Below, in pieces: positions 37,875 to 46,583 of a DNA stretch of 64,000 nucleotides. The position numbers and the translations under genes are program-made. The notes under the pieces are model-generated. The model was not told the DNA's origin and searched no databases. It saw only the letters and a list, made by a program, of their open reading frames with translations. The DNA is from Wocania arenilitoris (GTDB lineage: Bacteria; Bacteroidota; Bacteroidia; Flavobacteriales; Flavobacteriaceae). The stretch lies in the NCBI RefSeq assembly GCF_021728535.1, contig NZ_JAKKDU010000007.1:124001-188000 (forward strand), in the 5' to 3' direction. The stretch's first letter is position 1. Every line of letters begins with the position of its first letter.

Positions 37875-38981
37875 TTATTGGTTTAGCTCTTTTTTAGCTT
37901 TTTGCAACGCAGAAGCAATTATTTGATGCATATCGTAGTACTTATATTCGGCTAATCTACCTCCAAAAATAATATTGTCTTCTCCTAGTGATAAAACTTT
38001 ATATTGTTGATATTTATTCTGATTATCTTCATTATTAATAGGGTAGTAGGCTTCTTTTTCTTTAGTCCATTGCTCTGGGAATTCTTTGGTTATAACCGTG
38101 TGTTTTTGTTTACCAAATTCAAAATGTTTATGCTCAATAATTCTGGTATAAGGAATATTACCATCGTTATAATTTACAACCGCATTACCTTGGTGGTTTT
38201 CTTTTTCTAATCTAGTATTTTCAAAACGTAGCGAGCGGTATTCTAAATTACCAAATTTGTAATTGTAGAATTCGTCTATTTTTCCAGTGTATACAACTTT
38301 TGATGCTAACTTGCTTAGCTCTTCTTTGTTTTTAAAAAAATCAACATTGGTTTTTGTTTCAATGCCTTCTAGTAAACCATCAATAATTTTATTGTAACCA
38401 CCAATAGGAATACCTTGGTATTTATCATTAAAATAATTATTATCAAAAGTATAGCGCACAGGCAATCGTTTAATAATAAAGGCGGGAAGTTCGGTTGCTT
38501 TCATTCCCCATTGTTTTTCGGTATATTCTTTTATTAGGGTTTTGTAAACATCTTTACCTATTAAAGATAAGGCTTGCTCTTCAAGGTTTTTCGGATTTTT
38601 AACACCATTCTCTAAAATTTGTTTTTCAATAATAGCTTTAGCTTCTTCAGGCGTTTTCGTTCCCCAAAGTTGATAAAAGGTATTCATATTAAATGGTAAA
38701 TTATATAACTTACCTTTAGAAATTGAGACAGGAGAATTTACATAATTGTTAAACTCAGCGAACTGATTTACATAATCCCAAATTTGTTTATCGTTAGTAT
38801 GAAAAATATGTGCACCATACTTATGTACGTTTACACCACCTACGTTTTCGCAGTATACATTACCACCAACGTGGGGTCTTTTATCAATTACCAAACATGT
38901 TTTACCAGCTTTAGTTGCTTCGTGAGCAAATACACAACCAAATAATCCAGCTCCAACAATTAAATAATCATACCTTTGCAT
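37875..38981 (-). CDS. glf: UDP-galactopyranose mutase
   Basis: A 368-aa flavoenzyme converting UDP-galactopyranose to UDP-galactofuranose in the cytoplasm. YDYLIVGAGLFGCVFAHEA (residues 4-22) is the FAD-binding Rossmann motif. RPHVGGNVYCEN, KYGAHIFHTND, KQWGMKATELP, PVRYTFDNNYFNDKYQGIP, YTRIIEHKHFE and the C-terminal NIIFGGRLAEYKYYDMHQII are all family signatures. Length is typical. Divergently across 57 bp lies a galactofuranosyltransferase-like gene, so the surface glycan here very probably contains galactofuranose. Confidence 0.97.
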   Translation of the reverse strand: MQRYDYLIVGAGLFGCVFAHEATKAGKTCLVIDKRPHVGGNVYCENVGGVNVHKYGAHIFHTNDKQIWDYVNQFAEFNNYVNSPVSISKGKLYNLPFNMNTFYQLWGTKTPEEAKAIIEKQILENGVKNPKNLEEQALSLIGKDVYKTLIKEYTEKQWGMKATELPAFIIKRLPVRYTFDNNYFNDKYQGIPIGGYNKIIDGLLEGIETKTNVDFFKNKEELSKLASKVVYTGKIDEFYNYKFGNLEYRSLRFENTRLEKENHQGNAVVNYNDGNIPYTRIIEHKHFEFGKQKHTVITKEFPEQWTKEKEAYYPINNEDNQNKYQQYKVLSLGEDNIIFGGRLAEYKYYDMHQIIASALQKAKKELNQ

Positions 38982-39038
38982 ACTTTTATATTTTTAACAA
39001 AACTAGAATATTAATTTCCTTAAAAAAATTTTTACTTA

Positions 39039-40085
39039 ATGTATTACATTTCTAGAAACTATAAGTCGTTATTTACTGCTGCTGGAAAAGCAAAAACCGA
39101 TTGCGAGATTTCGTTACAAAACTTGGGTTTTAAAAACTTAGGCTTTAAACAATCATCAATACCAAATTCAGCTATTGGTACAGTAAAGAATTTTTTTGGA
39201 ATTACCATAGCTCTTTTACGCTTACCATTTAAATCAACAATTTGCACACAATATCCCAACAATAAATTTAGAAAACTCATTTTGTTTTTTGTAAAATTAA
39301 AACGTTGCAAAATGATAACCATTGTACACGATGTTAGAAGCTTAAAAGGGCGAGTGAAAGATGTTGAAAAGGAGCTGTCTAAAATAGTATGCTCTGATGT
39401 TATTATCGTGCACAACCAATCTATGAAGCAGTGGTTTTTAGACCAAGGCACAACAATACCTATGGTGGTTTTGGGTATTTTTGATTATGTGTCTAGAGAA
39501 AAACCGATTCAAAATAATAAAGTTATTAAAAAAGATAAATATAGCATAGCTTACGCAGGTGGTTTTGGTGAAGGGAAGAATGCTTATATTTTTGATTTTG
39601 ATATTTTAGATAATAGCAACTATAATTTAAAATTATACGGTATTGGTTTTGATGAAAGTAAGCTAAAAGTTAGTAAAGATGATTCTATTATTTTTTATCA
39701 AGGTGCTTTTCCGTCAGACCAAATTGCACATAAAATTGAAGCTCATTTTGGTTTAGTTTGGGATGGTATTTCTACTGAAGCTTGTAGTGGCGATTTAGGC
39801 GAATACTTAAAATATAACAATCCGCATAAAACCTCATTGTATTTATTGTGCGGACTTCCAGTTGTTGTTTGGGATCAAGCAGCAATAGCTACTTTTATTG
39901 TTGAAAATAATTTAGGGCTAACCGTTTCTAATTTAAAAGATTTGAATGCTATTCTAGAAAATTTATCTGAAACAGATTATACAACAATGAAAAGCAATGT
40001 TTTAAAAGTTCAAGAAAAAGTCATGAAAGGTCAATTTGTTGAAACCGCTGTGAAGAATGCTTTGCAGGTTTTGAATAATGATTAA
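39039..40085 (+). CDS. Galactofuranosyltransferase-like glycosyltransferase
   Basis: A 348-aa GT-B fold protein without signal or membrane segment. MITIVHDVRSLKG (about 90-102) and DVIIVHNQSMKQWFLDQG (N-terminal domain), then SIAYAGGFGEGKNAYIF (about 168-184), FGLVWDGISTEACSGDLGEY (about 233-252), KYNNPHKTSLYLLCGLPVVV and WDQAAIATFIVENNLGL are the usual order in beta-1,6-galactofuranosyltransferases of the WbbI/GlfT-like group. Placement beside glf supports the use of UDP-Galf. The acceptor is unknown. It is the last surface glycan gene before the polysaccharide utilisation locus. Confidence 0.82.
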   Translation: MYYISRNYKSLFTAAGKAKTDCEISLQNLGFKNLGFKQSSIPNSAIGTVKNFFGITIALLRLPFKSTICTQYPNNKFRKLILFFVKLKRCKMITIVHDVRSLKGRVKDVEKELSKIVCSDVIIVHNQSMKQWFLDQGTTIPMVVLGIFDYVSREKPIQNNKVIKKDKYSIAYAGGFGEGKNAYIFDFDILDNSNYNLKLYGIGFDESKLKVSKDDSIIFYQGAFPSDQIAHKIEAHFGLVWDGISTEACSGDLGEYLKYNNPHKTSLYLLCGLPVVVWDQAAIATFIVENNLGLTVSNLKDLNAILENLSETDYTTMKSNVLKVQEKVMKGQFVETAVKNALQVLNND

Positions 40086-40404
40086 ATATTAGCAATTTGC
40101 GTCATGACAGAACTAAACTAATCATTTGCCATGTATCTTTATCACTAGTAATTGTACAATAATTATTTTGGTTGTTCACCTAATTGTACACTATTTTCTA
40201 AAAGAACTATTAAAGAATAAAATTTGATTGTCTTTAATATCATAAAGATATAAATTATATTTCATTAATTTAAATTTTTACTAACTCCCCATAACTAAGG
40301 CTATGCTCAAAAATTTCACATAAAAGACCATCCCTGACGTACTCCGTCGCTGTAGCCAGCTATGTCGCAAGAAATAAAGCCTCAAGGAATTATTTTTGAT
40401 TAAT
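40086..40404. other. Left boundary of the polysaccharide utilisation island, non-coding
   Basis: The 319 bp between the galactofuranosyltransferase and the DUF6786 gene. It includes the left copy of the 18-bp direct repeat (40173-40190), two copies of AATTGTACA 32 bp apart (40150, 40182), and, on the minus strand, a 29-codon open fragment (40359-40270, containing TEYVRDGLLCEIFEHSLSYG) of higher GC. I do not recognise that fragment; it may be a gene scar or chance. Confidence 0.45.
40173..40190 (+). repeat. 18-bp direct repeat, left copy
   Basis: TGTTCACCTAATTGTACA. It differs at one base from 55282-55299. The two copies bracket the PUL in the same orientation, 15.1 kb apart. Confidence 0.6.
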
Positions 40405-41661
40405 TTACAGTGCCGCTTCTATTTCATTTACTGAAACTCCTAGAATTTTTAATGCAAGAGCGTTTATTTGTTTATCGGTTCCGCTAAAATGATATATAGT
40501 TTGCGTATGTGTGTAACTTTCTTTTGATTTTAAAAATAGTGCTGGTGATGAGCTTTCTAATTCGTAAAATGGCCCTAATTGCTCTCCATTTTCTAACGGT
40601 CCATCATTATAAGAATTGATAACATCACCCGAGAATGGGTTTTCTTGAATCTCCCAAGCAGAATTTACATACTTATCTTTAACCCTAGGCTCATCAATTT
40701 CAAGAATAGTCAATACTTTGTTATTAGCATCATAACTGCCAATAAACTTTGTAGCCCTTTTAGGTGAAAATCCTATTTTGCCTCTACTCTTTCCATCTGC
40801 TTTAAAAAAGACAGTTTTATCTGTTGCTTTTAATCTATCTTGGTCTACCTTTCCAAAATAATTATCATTTACTTTCGCTCCCAATTCTTCTTTTCCTCCT
40901 TCTTTAATTGGTGCGACCACGGTAACTGCCGGTGCCGGATTTAACATGCATAAAATCCAGATGGAAGGAACTCCAGAATCTTCCGTCCAAGCATTATTTC
41001 CTTGATTAACGATTTTGTTTTTAGATTTAAAAGCTACCGCAGAAAAATCTACATCTATTAACCCTAAATTGTTTTTAATATCGTCTTTAGATATCAAACT
41101 AATGGTTCTTGTAATATCTAAGTTGAACGTAGTTCCAGAATAATTTGTTATAGCAGCCTTTTTATTAAATACAGCAGTTGATTTATTATTCGCTACAACT
41201 TCAAAGGGTTCTGAATCTATTAATGTAGGCACCTTCCAATTCTTAAAATCGAACGAAACATTTTCTGGGAAATATAGTGAAAATTGACCTCCTTCAGGAC
41301 CCAGCCAAAAACGCTCTTCACCCCCAAAAGCATTAAATTGTTCGCTCAATTCTCCCGAGGCTATCAAATCATGGTTGATCCACCCAAAGCTCATCCCCTC
41401 ATTACCATTTAAAGAGCTTGTCATAACGCGCCCTTGAAGTTCTGGAGACACTAATATTGAAGACTTTTCTATTGAATTTTCGAGAACAATTGTGTTTTTA
41501 TACTGCTGCATTAAAAACTGCCTATCGTATCCAAATGTTCCTTTTGGATATTCTTCTTTTTTAGGTGATTCTTGCAACCTTTGCATTTTTTCAACTTTGC
41601 CTTTACACGATATAATCAATGTGAAAAAACAAATTAAACCTACGTTAAATTTTACATTCAT
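40405..41661 (-). CDS. DUF6786-type lipoprotein of the PUL
   Basis: A 418-aa lipoprotein: a short signal ends at the lipobox LIISC (Cys19). The body has GRVMTSSLNGNEGMSFGWIN (about 87-106) and FNAFGGEERFWLGPEGGQFS (about 120-139), which I recall as hallmarks of DUF6786 proteins. The strand pattern suggests a carbohydrate-processing beta-sandwich of the galactose mutarotase type, an inference. It is the last gene of the leftward locus, 40 bp after the sulfatase. It is presumably at the outer membrane or in the periplasm, acting on the same sulfated glycan. No catalytic residues are established for this group. Confidence 0.75.
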   Translation of the reverse strand: MNVKFNVGLICFFTLIISCKGKVEKMQRLQESPKKEEYPKGTFGYDRQFLMQQYKNTIVLENSIEKSSILVSPELQGRVMTSSLNGNEGMSFGWINHDLIASGELSEQFNAFGGEERFWLGPEGGQFSLYFPENVSFDFKNWKVPTLIDSEPFEVVANNKSTAVFNKKAAITNYSGTTFNLDITRTISLISKDDIKNNLGLIDVDFSAVAFKSKNKIVNQGNNAWTEDSGVPSIWILCMLNPAPAVTVVAPIKEGGKEELGAKVNDNYFGKVDQDRLKATDKTVFFKADGKSRGKIGFSPKRATKFIGSYDANNKVLTILEIDEPRVKDKYVNSAWEIQENPFSGDVINSYNDGPLENGEQLGPFYELESSSPALFLKSKESYTHTQTIYHFSGTDKQINALALKILGVSVNEIEAAL

Positions 41662-41701
41662 TTTACTTAAATAATTAGATCTAAAACAAACAATTAATCT
41701 A

Positions 41702-43243
41702 TTAAAATAACTCTATTGGCAATGGAACTTTTTTATTTGTTTCCTTATACTTCGGCATTTGTGCTCCTACTTCTACAAGATAATCTGACAGTGTTTTTGC
41801 TAATACTTTTGTTTTATCTGTATGTTGCTCAATTAGGTTATTGGCTTCACTAATATCTTCTTTAAGATTGTACAGCTCCATGGTTTTGCTCTCATGGAAA
41901 TAGATGAATTTCCAATCACCCTGCCTAACAGCGCTAAAAGCCCCTATACCTGGACCCGACACACCCCACTCATTAGGATAATGCCAAAACAACGGTCGGT
42001 CTTGGATAGCTTCGTCTTTGCCTTTTAGCTTTTCGGTGAAACTGACCCCATCTATTTTTTGAATGGTTTGGTAATTCTCTACCCCTGCCAGTTCTAGTAT
42101 GGTAGGGTAAAAATCCTCAATAATCAAGTAATCGTCGTTTACAGTATTAGGTTTAGTAATACTTGGCCATTTTACAATCATAGGCTCCCTGATACCACCT
42201 TCGTAAATAGAACCTTTTCCACTATTTAAAGGAGCATTGTGCTTGTGCTTTTCACCTGCTCTGGCATGAGCACTCAATCCGCCATTGTCCGACATAAATA
42301 GGATGATGGTATTGTCGACTATGTTCTTTTCTTCTATATAATCCATCAAATCGCCCAAGCTTTTGTCCATACCCTCTATTAATGCGGCATATTTGGCCTC
42401 GGACTCTGGCATGCCCTTATCCAAGTACTTCTGGATAAATCTTTTGTCTGCCATTAAAGGCACGTGTATGGCGTAATGGGACATGTACAGAAAGAATGGT
42501 TCCTCCTTGCTTAATGATGCATCCAACGCTTTTTTAGCTTCTAGGGTAAGGGCTTCAGTCAAAAATATATCCTTCCCGTGGTAGACTTCCAGTCCCGGGA
42601 TGCCCCAAACGTTGTTTTTCCTGTTTCCAAAATTGTCCGTTCCCAAATAACTTCCAGGACCTCCAGCAGCGTGACCTGCTATATTAACATCGAAACCCAG
42701 GTTTGTTGGGTTGGCGCCCAAGGTTTCTCTGGCTCCAAAATGAGCCTTCCCTACATGTATAGTATGATAGCCTGCACCTTGCAAAAGCTGCGGCAATGTG
42801 GTAGCATGTGCTGCCCTTGGAGTATCTTGAGACGGACTGATGCCGTTCACGTTCCATTGCGGAAAGCTCAAAGTTTTATGATTGTCCTCCATGGGTTGAT
42901 TTACATCTTTTCGTAACGTCCAATTGGTCACACGGTGTCTTGCAGCGTTCATGCCTGTCATTAAGCTTACTCGGGTAGGCGAACAGACCGACGTCGCGTA
43001 GGCATTGGTGAACTTGACTCCCTGACTTGCCAAACGCTCCATATTGGGGGTCTGGTAAATATCGTTTAAAGGGGTTCTTCTGTCCCAGAACGGTACCGAA
43101 GTATCCTGCCAGCCCATATCGTCTACCAAAAAGAGTATGATATTGGGTTTATCGGGTACAGCTTTATTGGATTTTGTCTTTTCAGAACAACCAAAGGCTG
43201 TTAATACAGATAAGGCGATTAAAAAAATTAATGGTCTGTTCAT
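41702..43243 (-). CDS. Formylglycine-dependent sulfatase lipoprotein (S1 family)
   Basis: A 513-aa protein with a lipobox LTAFGC (Cys19). It shows the alkaline phosphatase-like sulfatase fold. NIILFLVDDMGWQDTS (about 34-49) supplies the calcium-binding Asp pair, and CSPTRVSLMTG (Cys87-Arg91) is the site where Cys becomes formylglycine. GYHTIHVGKAHFG, MSHYAIHVP and MSDNGGLSAHARAGEKHKHN hold the remaining active-site residues. It needs an anaerobic or FGE-type maturase elsewhere. It removes sulfate esters from the PUL's polysaccharide. The DNA is clearly richer in GC than its surroundings: one 60-base line (42841) has 27 G+C. Confidence 0.93.
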   Translation of the reverse strand: MNRPLIFLIALSVLTAFGCSEKTKSNKAVPDKPNIILFLVDDMGWQDTSVPFWDRRTPLNDIYQTPNMERLASQGVKFTNAYATSVCSPTRVSLMTGMNAARHRVTNWTLRKDVNQPMEDNHKTLSFPQWNVNGISPSQDTPRAAHATTLPQLLQGAGYHTIHVGKAHFGARETLGANPTNLGFDVNIAGHAAGGPGSYLGTDNFGNRKNNVWGIPGLEVYHGKDIFLTEALTLEAKKALDASLSKEEPFFLYMSHYAIHVPLMADKRFIQKYLDKGMPESEAKYAALIEGMDKSLGDLMDYIEEKNIVDNTIILFMSDNGGLSAHARAGEKHKHNAPLNSGKGSIYEGGIREPMIVKWPSITKPNTVNDDYLIIEDFYPTILELAGVENYQTIQKIDGVSFTEKLKGKDEAIQDRPLFWHYPNEWGVSGPGIGAFSAVRQGDWKFIYFHESKTMELYNLKEDISEANNLIEQHTDKTKVLAKTLSDYLVEVGAQMPKYKETNKKVPLPIELF

Positions 43244-43395
43244 TTTAATTGGTTTGACAGGTTTTGTATTCCATGGCTACACTTCTTATTACTTAAAGAC
43301 TGTTTTAAACAGTCTCTATATGGATTCCTGTCTGAGCAGCAATGGCAACTAAATTATATTTGCTCATGAACTATAGGCTTACCCCATAAGTATTA

Positions 43396-44463
43396 TTATT
43401 CAGCATCCTTGATTTCAATATCATAACGCATTAAATAAGGCCAAATGTTATTAGCTCTGTCTCCATAAAACATGGAAATACCCCACGTGATGTTCTCTTT
43501 TTCCTCTTTTTCTCCCTCAAAATCATCAAACCTAAAATATCCTGGGGCTTTTGGATACTTATTGTCAAAACTTCCGATTACATAAAAATTAATACCATCT
43601 TTTGCATATTGAAGTGTTCTGCCCTCTGTTCCATGACTGGACAGCAATGTCATCACACCTTCTTTATGTGGCCATACCATTACTTCGTGACCTCCATTGG
43701 TTATAGGGTTTTCGGTATGCTTTTCATAAGGCCCCTCGGGTTGATTGGCTATAGCAACACCCATTTTAGTATGGCTCGGTCCACTATTGCCATAATTTGC
43801 TGAACGTCCTTTGTAATACAACCAATATTTACCCTCCCTGTACAGCACACAGGAGTCGTCTATCCTGTAACTGTCAAAATCACTTTTTATGGTACTTGTT
43901 TCTAATATGGGATTTTCTGAAACCCGCTTAAAAGGACCATCGGGACTATCTGCCTCCATTAAACCTATGGCTGTAATATCGTTGACAGAGTTGTTTTCGA
44001 AAACACCTTCTGCATTACCAGGCGTAGGTTTTACGCCTGTATAGTATAGATAGAACTTATTATTGCTCTTTAATACGTTTGGGGTAAATACACTATAGGC
44101 ATCCCAACTTCCCGCTGCTCCTCTTGGAATGGCTTCTCCCTTTTCTTCCCAATTAACCCCATCTTTAGAAGTAGCATACCAAATAGAGGCATTGTACCCA
44201 CTAAAATGCTTATCTGTTTTAGTATACCATACATAGTACTGGCCGTTTACCATTATCACATCGCTTGGGTCGCGACGGGTAAGGTTCGCCTCCTCGCCTA
44301 TGCCGTTAAGTTTTGTGTAACTATACGAAACTTCTTTTTGAGATTCTTTTTTTACGTTTTCAGCAATGACCTCTGCATTATTCTGTTTTCCTTCCTGACA
44401 GGACAGTAACAAAAATACCGTAAAAAGTAAAGTGGATTTGATTAGTGCATGTTTTAATCTCAT
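43396..44463 (-). CDS. GH43/GH117-like beta-propeller glycoside hydrolase lipoprotein
   Basis: A 355-aa lipoprotein with lipobox LLLLSC (Cys22). The five-bladed propeller repeats are visible: RRDPSDVIMVNGQYYVWYTK (about 63-82, candidate Asp65), ASIWYATSKDGVNWEEKGEA, YSVFTPNVLKSNNKFYLYYT, YRIDDSCVLYREGKYWLYYK (about 199-218, candidate Asp202/203), and NGGHEVMVWPHKEGV (candidate Glu260). The acidic residues are placed as in clan GH-F/J-like and GH117 propellers. I cannot settle the exact family. GH117 members act on anhydro-galactose units of red algal galactans. It sits between susD and the sulfatase. Confidence 0.75.
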   Translation of the reverse strand: MRLKHALIKSTLLFTVFLLLSCQEGKQNNAEVIAENVKKESQKEVSYSYTKLNGIGEEANLTRRDPSDVIMVNGQYYVWYTKTDKHFSGYNASIWYATSKDGVNWEEKGEAIPRGAAGSWDAYSVFTPNVLKSNNKFYLYYTGVKPTPGNAEGVFENNSVNDITAIGLMEADSPDGPFKRVSENPILETSTIKSDFDSYRIDDSCVLYREGKYWLYYKGRSANYGNSGPSHTKMGVAIANQPEGPYEKHTENPITNGGHEVMVWPHKEGVMTLLSSHGTEGRTLQYAKDGINFYVIGSFDNKYPKAPGYFRFDDFEGEKEEKENITWGISMFYGDRANNIWPYLMRYDIEIKDAE

Positions 44464-44524
44464 AATTATTCTGAATGTATTATATTTTTGTAATGTATAT
44501 TGAAATTATTTAAACTTTTTCATT
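44464..44524. other. Short leader upstream of the hydrolase gene
   Basis: Sixty bp of A/T-rich sequence before ATG 44463 on the minus strand. No clear TAnnTTTG element. The hydrolase may depend on read-through from susCD or on an unrecognised promoter. Confidence 0.35.
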
Positions 44525-44777
44525 TTATTTAAACAACCATGCTTCATGTTGTTTTAAGGTTTTTGTTTTGACCTTTATTGTATTGGCTTTTTTAAATACT
44601 AATTTTGATATTTCCAATGTTCCTGAAAGCACTTTTATTTTTGCCGAATATTTGTCGGTATCTTGTTTTGGAATTTAAATTCTTTTTGAAATTCCTTGTA
44701 CCAATGGTTTGCAATTCTGTTATAATCTTGTGCTCTAATTACTATATTGCTATATCGTAATTATTTTCAATTTTATA
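44525..44777 (-). pseudogene. Eroded gene fragment inside the PUL
   Basis: The gap between susD and the hydrolase holds protein-like sequence on the minus strand, split over three frames. The pieces are KIENNYDIAI, then VIRAQDYNRIANHWYKEFQK, then QDTDKYSAKIKVLSGTLEIS followed by KLVFKKANTIKVKTKTLKQH and EAWLFK before TAA 44527-44525. Joined, they give about 80 residues of a plausible C-terminus, with at least two frameshifts and no start. I do not recognise the family. Its position suggests that the locus once had one more enzyme. Confidence 0.5.
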
Positions 44778-44830
44778 CTATTATGCACTTATATAAAAAG
44801 CTATTTTGATTTTGTTTTTTGTGAATTTAA

Positions 44831-44860
44831 AAAAAGGGAGAAAGTATATTCTCCCTTTTT
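44831..44860. terminator. Bidirectional terminator after susD
   Basis: AAAAAGGGAGAA (44831-44842) and TTCTCCCTTTTT (44849-44860) pair perfectly over 12 bp with a 6-nt loop. It lies 62 bp after the susD stop. It should limit read-through from susCD to the enzyme genes. Confidence 0.9.
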
Positions 44861-44921
44861 CATTAAACAAATCAAATTAAATAACTCAAATATAAATAAT
44901 ATGATTATGACTTTAGTATTT

Positions 44922-46556
44922 TTACCAACCTGGATTTTGCTGCAAGTTAGTGTTTATTATGGTTTCTTCTACAGGAAATGGCTCTAAGTAATCTCTAGCA
45001 GTAAAGTTTCTTTCACTTCCAGGTTCTACAATAACAAATCCTAGTGCATCTGTAGCAGGAGCAGACGGATAACGTAATACTCCTGGACTGAGCTCTGCTG
45101 TTTCAAACTCTGTGCCCACAAATTGTGCTCCCTTTAAAGCCATAGGCATTTCTACTTCTGCTGTTTTCCAACGGCGCAAATCGTCTCTCCTATATCCTTC
45201 TTGCGCTAATTCTATAGTACGCTCCCTACGAATTTCGGAAAGCATATCCAATCCATTTGTAGTTACTAAGCTATTAGTTAAAGCTGCAATACCAGCTCTT
45301 GTTCTTAATAAGTTAATACTGCTATTTAATTGTGCATCTGTAATGCTACCGTTCCTCTCGAAAGTAGCTTCAGCATTAATTAACAATACTTCTGCAAAGT
45401 GAAAACTATGGGCATAATATGTATTTGACCCTGTCCCTTCAAAGTAAAACTCACTTATAAACTTATAGTTAGCATAAAATGTTTGATCTAATGCTATAAT
45501 TGGCCAATCGGCTTCTGCTCCCGTCTGATCTAAACGATCTATAGTAAACGCACCTGGAGTAATAATGGTCATAGCCATTCTAGGGTCCCTATTTTCAAAT
45601 TCAGTATCCATCAAGGCCCTACCTTGAAATAAAGGAGATACATCTATAGGCAAGCCATCTGTACACAAATACATATCTGCCAGTTTTTTAGTGACTGAAT
45701 TTCGATCTCTTGCTGTACTACTGTGGCCATGCCTTCTATCTCTATCAAAACGTTTGGCTACAATCTGTTGAGGAGAATCGTTACCTACCTCCATAAAGAA
45801 ATAGCGATATGATTGCGCTGGATTTGGCGCGTAATTAAATAATGAGTACTCGCCACTATTCATAATAGCTTGAGAAGCATCAATAGCTTCATCAAACCTT
45901 TGGTTGGCATCTCCAGTTGTTCCGTGGTATTTAATCCAAGTACCTTCAAATAAAGCTATTCTTGCACGTAAGGCATCTGCAGCTCCTTTGGTTATACGCC
46001 CATACTCGCTGTTAGGTAATTGGCTTTGCAACGGTAATAAATCCCTAATAGCATTAAGCTCGTCTATAATAAAATCTACAACTACTTCTCTTGAAGTTCT
46101 TGAAGCAAAAAGCGCATCATTATCAGCAGGATCTATAACGCTGGTGTAAAACTGTACATCGCCATACGCCATTACTAGACGTGTATAATACAAGGCTCTA
46201 AACCATCGTGCTTCTGCAACCCAACGACTATTTTCAAAACCATTGGTACTAGCTCTATCTATAATAAAATTGGCATCTCTAATATCGGCATACGAACCAT
46301 TATAAAACCCACTTGTTTGTGGTGCTACCCTACTACCATTACTAACATCGCTAGGTGAATTTGCAAATGCTATATCTGAATTAGTATCTGACCTAAACCC
46401 GTCTAAATCATTATATAAAAAGTTAACGGCCAGTTCATAATCTTGTTCTTTGTCCCAAAGGAAACCATCTGTTATTGTATGCTCTGGTGACAAATCTAGT
46501 TCCTGACAAGCAGTAAACAGAAACGCAATACATATGATATATATTATTTTTTTCAT
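44922..46556 (-). CDS. susD: SusD/RagB family glycan-binding lipoprotein
   Basis: A protein of 544 aa from ATG 46556 (MKKIIYIICIAFLFTAC). An ATG three codons upstream (46565) is possible but spoils the usual MKK start. Lipobox FLFTAC (Cys17) is followed by QELDLSPEH. TPR-like helices with ARWFRALYYTRLVMAYGDVQ (about 120-139) and the C-terminal LLINAEATFERNGS, LLRTRAGI and IRRERTIELAQEGYRRDDLR are standard SusD features. It binds oligosaccharide at the cell surface and lids the SusC channel. It starts about 27 bp after the susC stop. Confidence 0.95.
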   Translation of the reverse strand: MKKIIYIICIAFLFTACQELDLSPEHTITDGFLWDKEQDYELAVNFLYNDLDGFRSDTNSDIAFANSPSDVSNGSRVAPQTSGFYNGSYADIRDANFIIDRASTNGFENSRWVAEARWFRALYYTRLVMAYGDVQFYTSVIDPADNDALFASRTSREVVVDFIIDELNAIRDLLPLQSQLPNSEYGRITKGAADALRARIALFEGTWIKYHGTTGDANQRFDEAIDASQAIMNSGEYSLFNYAPNPAQSYRYFFMEVGNDSPQQIVAKRFDRDRRHGHSSTARDRNSVTKKLADMYLCTDGLPIDVSPLFQGRALMDTEFENRDPRMAMTIITPGAFTIDRLDQTGAEADWPIIALDQTFYANYKFISEFYFEGTGSNTYYAHSFHFAEVLLINAEATFERNGSITDAQLNSSINLLRTRAGIAALTNSLVTTNGLDMLSEIRRERTIELAQEGYRRDDLRRWKTAEVEMPMALKGAQFVGTEFETAELSPGVLRYPSAPATDALGFVIVEPGSERNFTARDYLEPFPVEETIINTNLQQNPGW

Positions 46557-46583
46557 TGTTCTCATTGTTTTTAATTGTTATGC

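Noticed and set aside
40270-40359. Small gene on the minus strand in the left boundary
   Set aside because: Only 29 open codons after an in-frame TAG, with no start codon; noted as a possible scar but not called.
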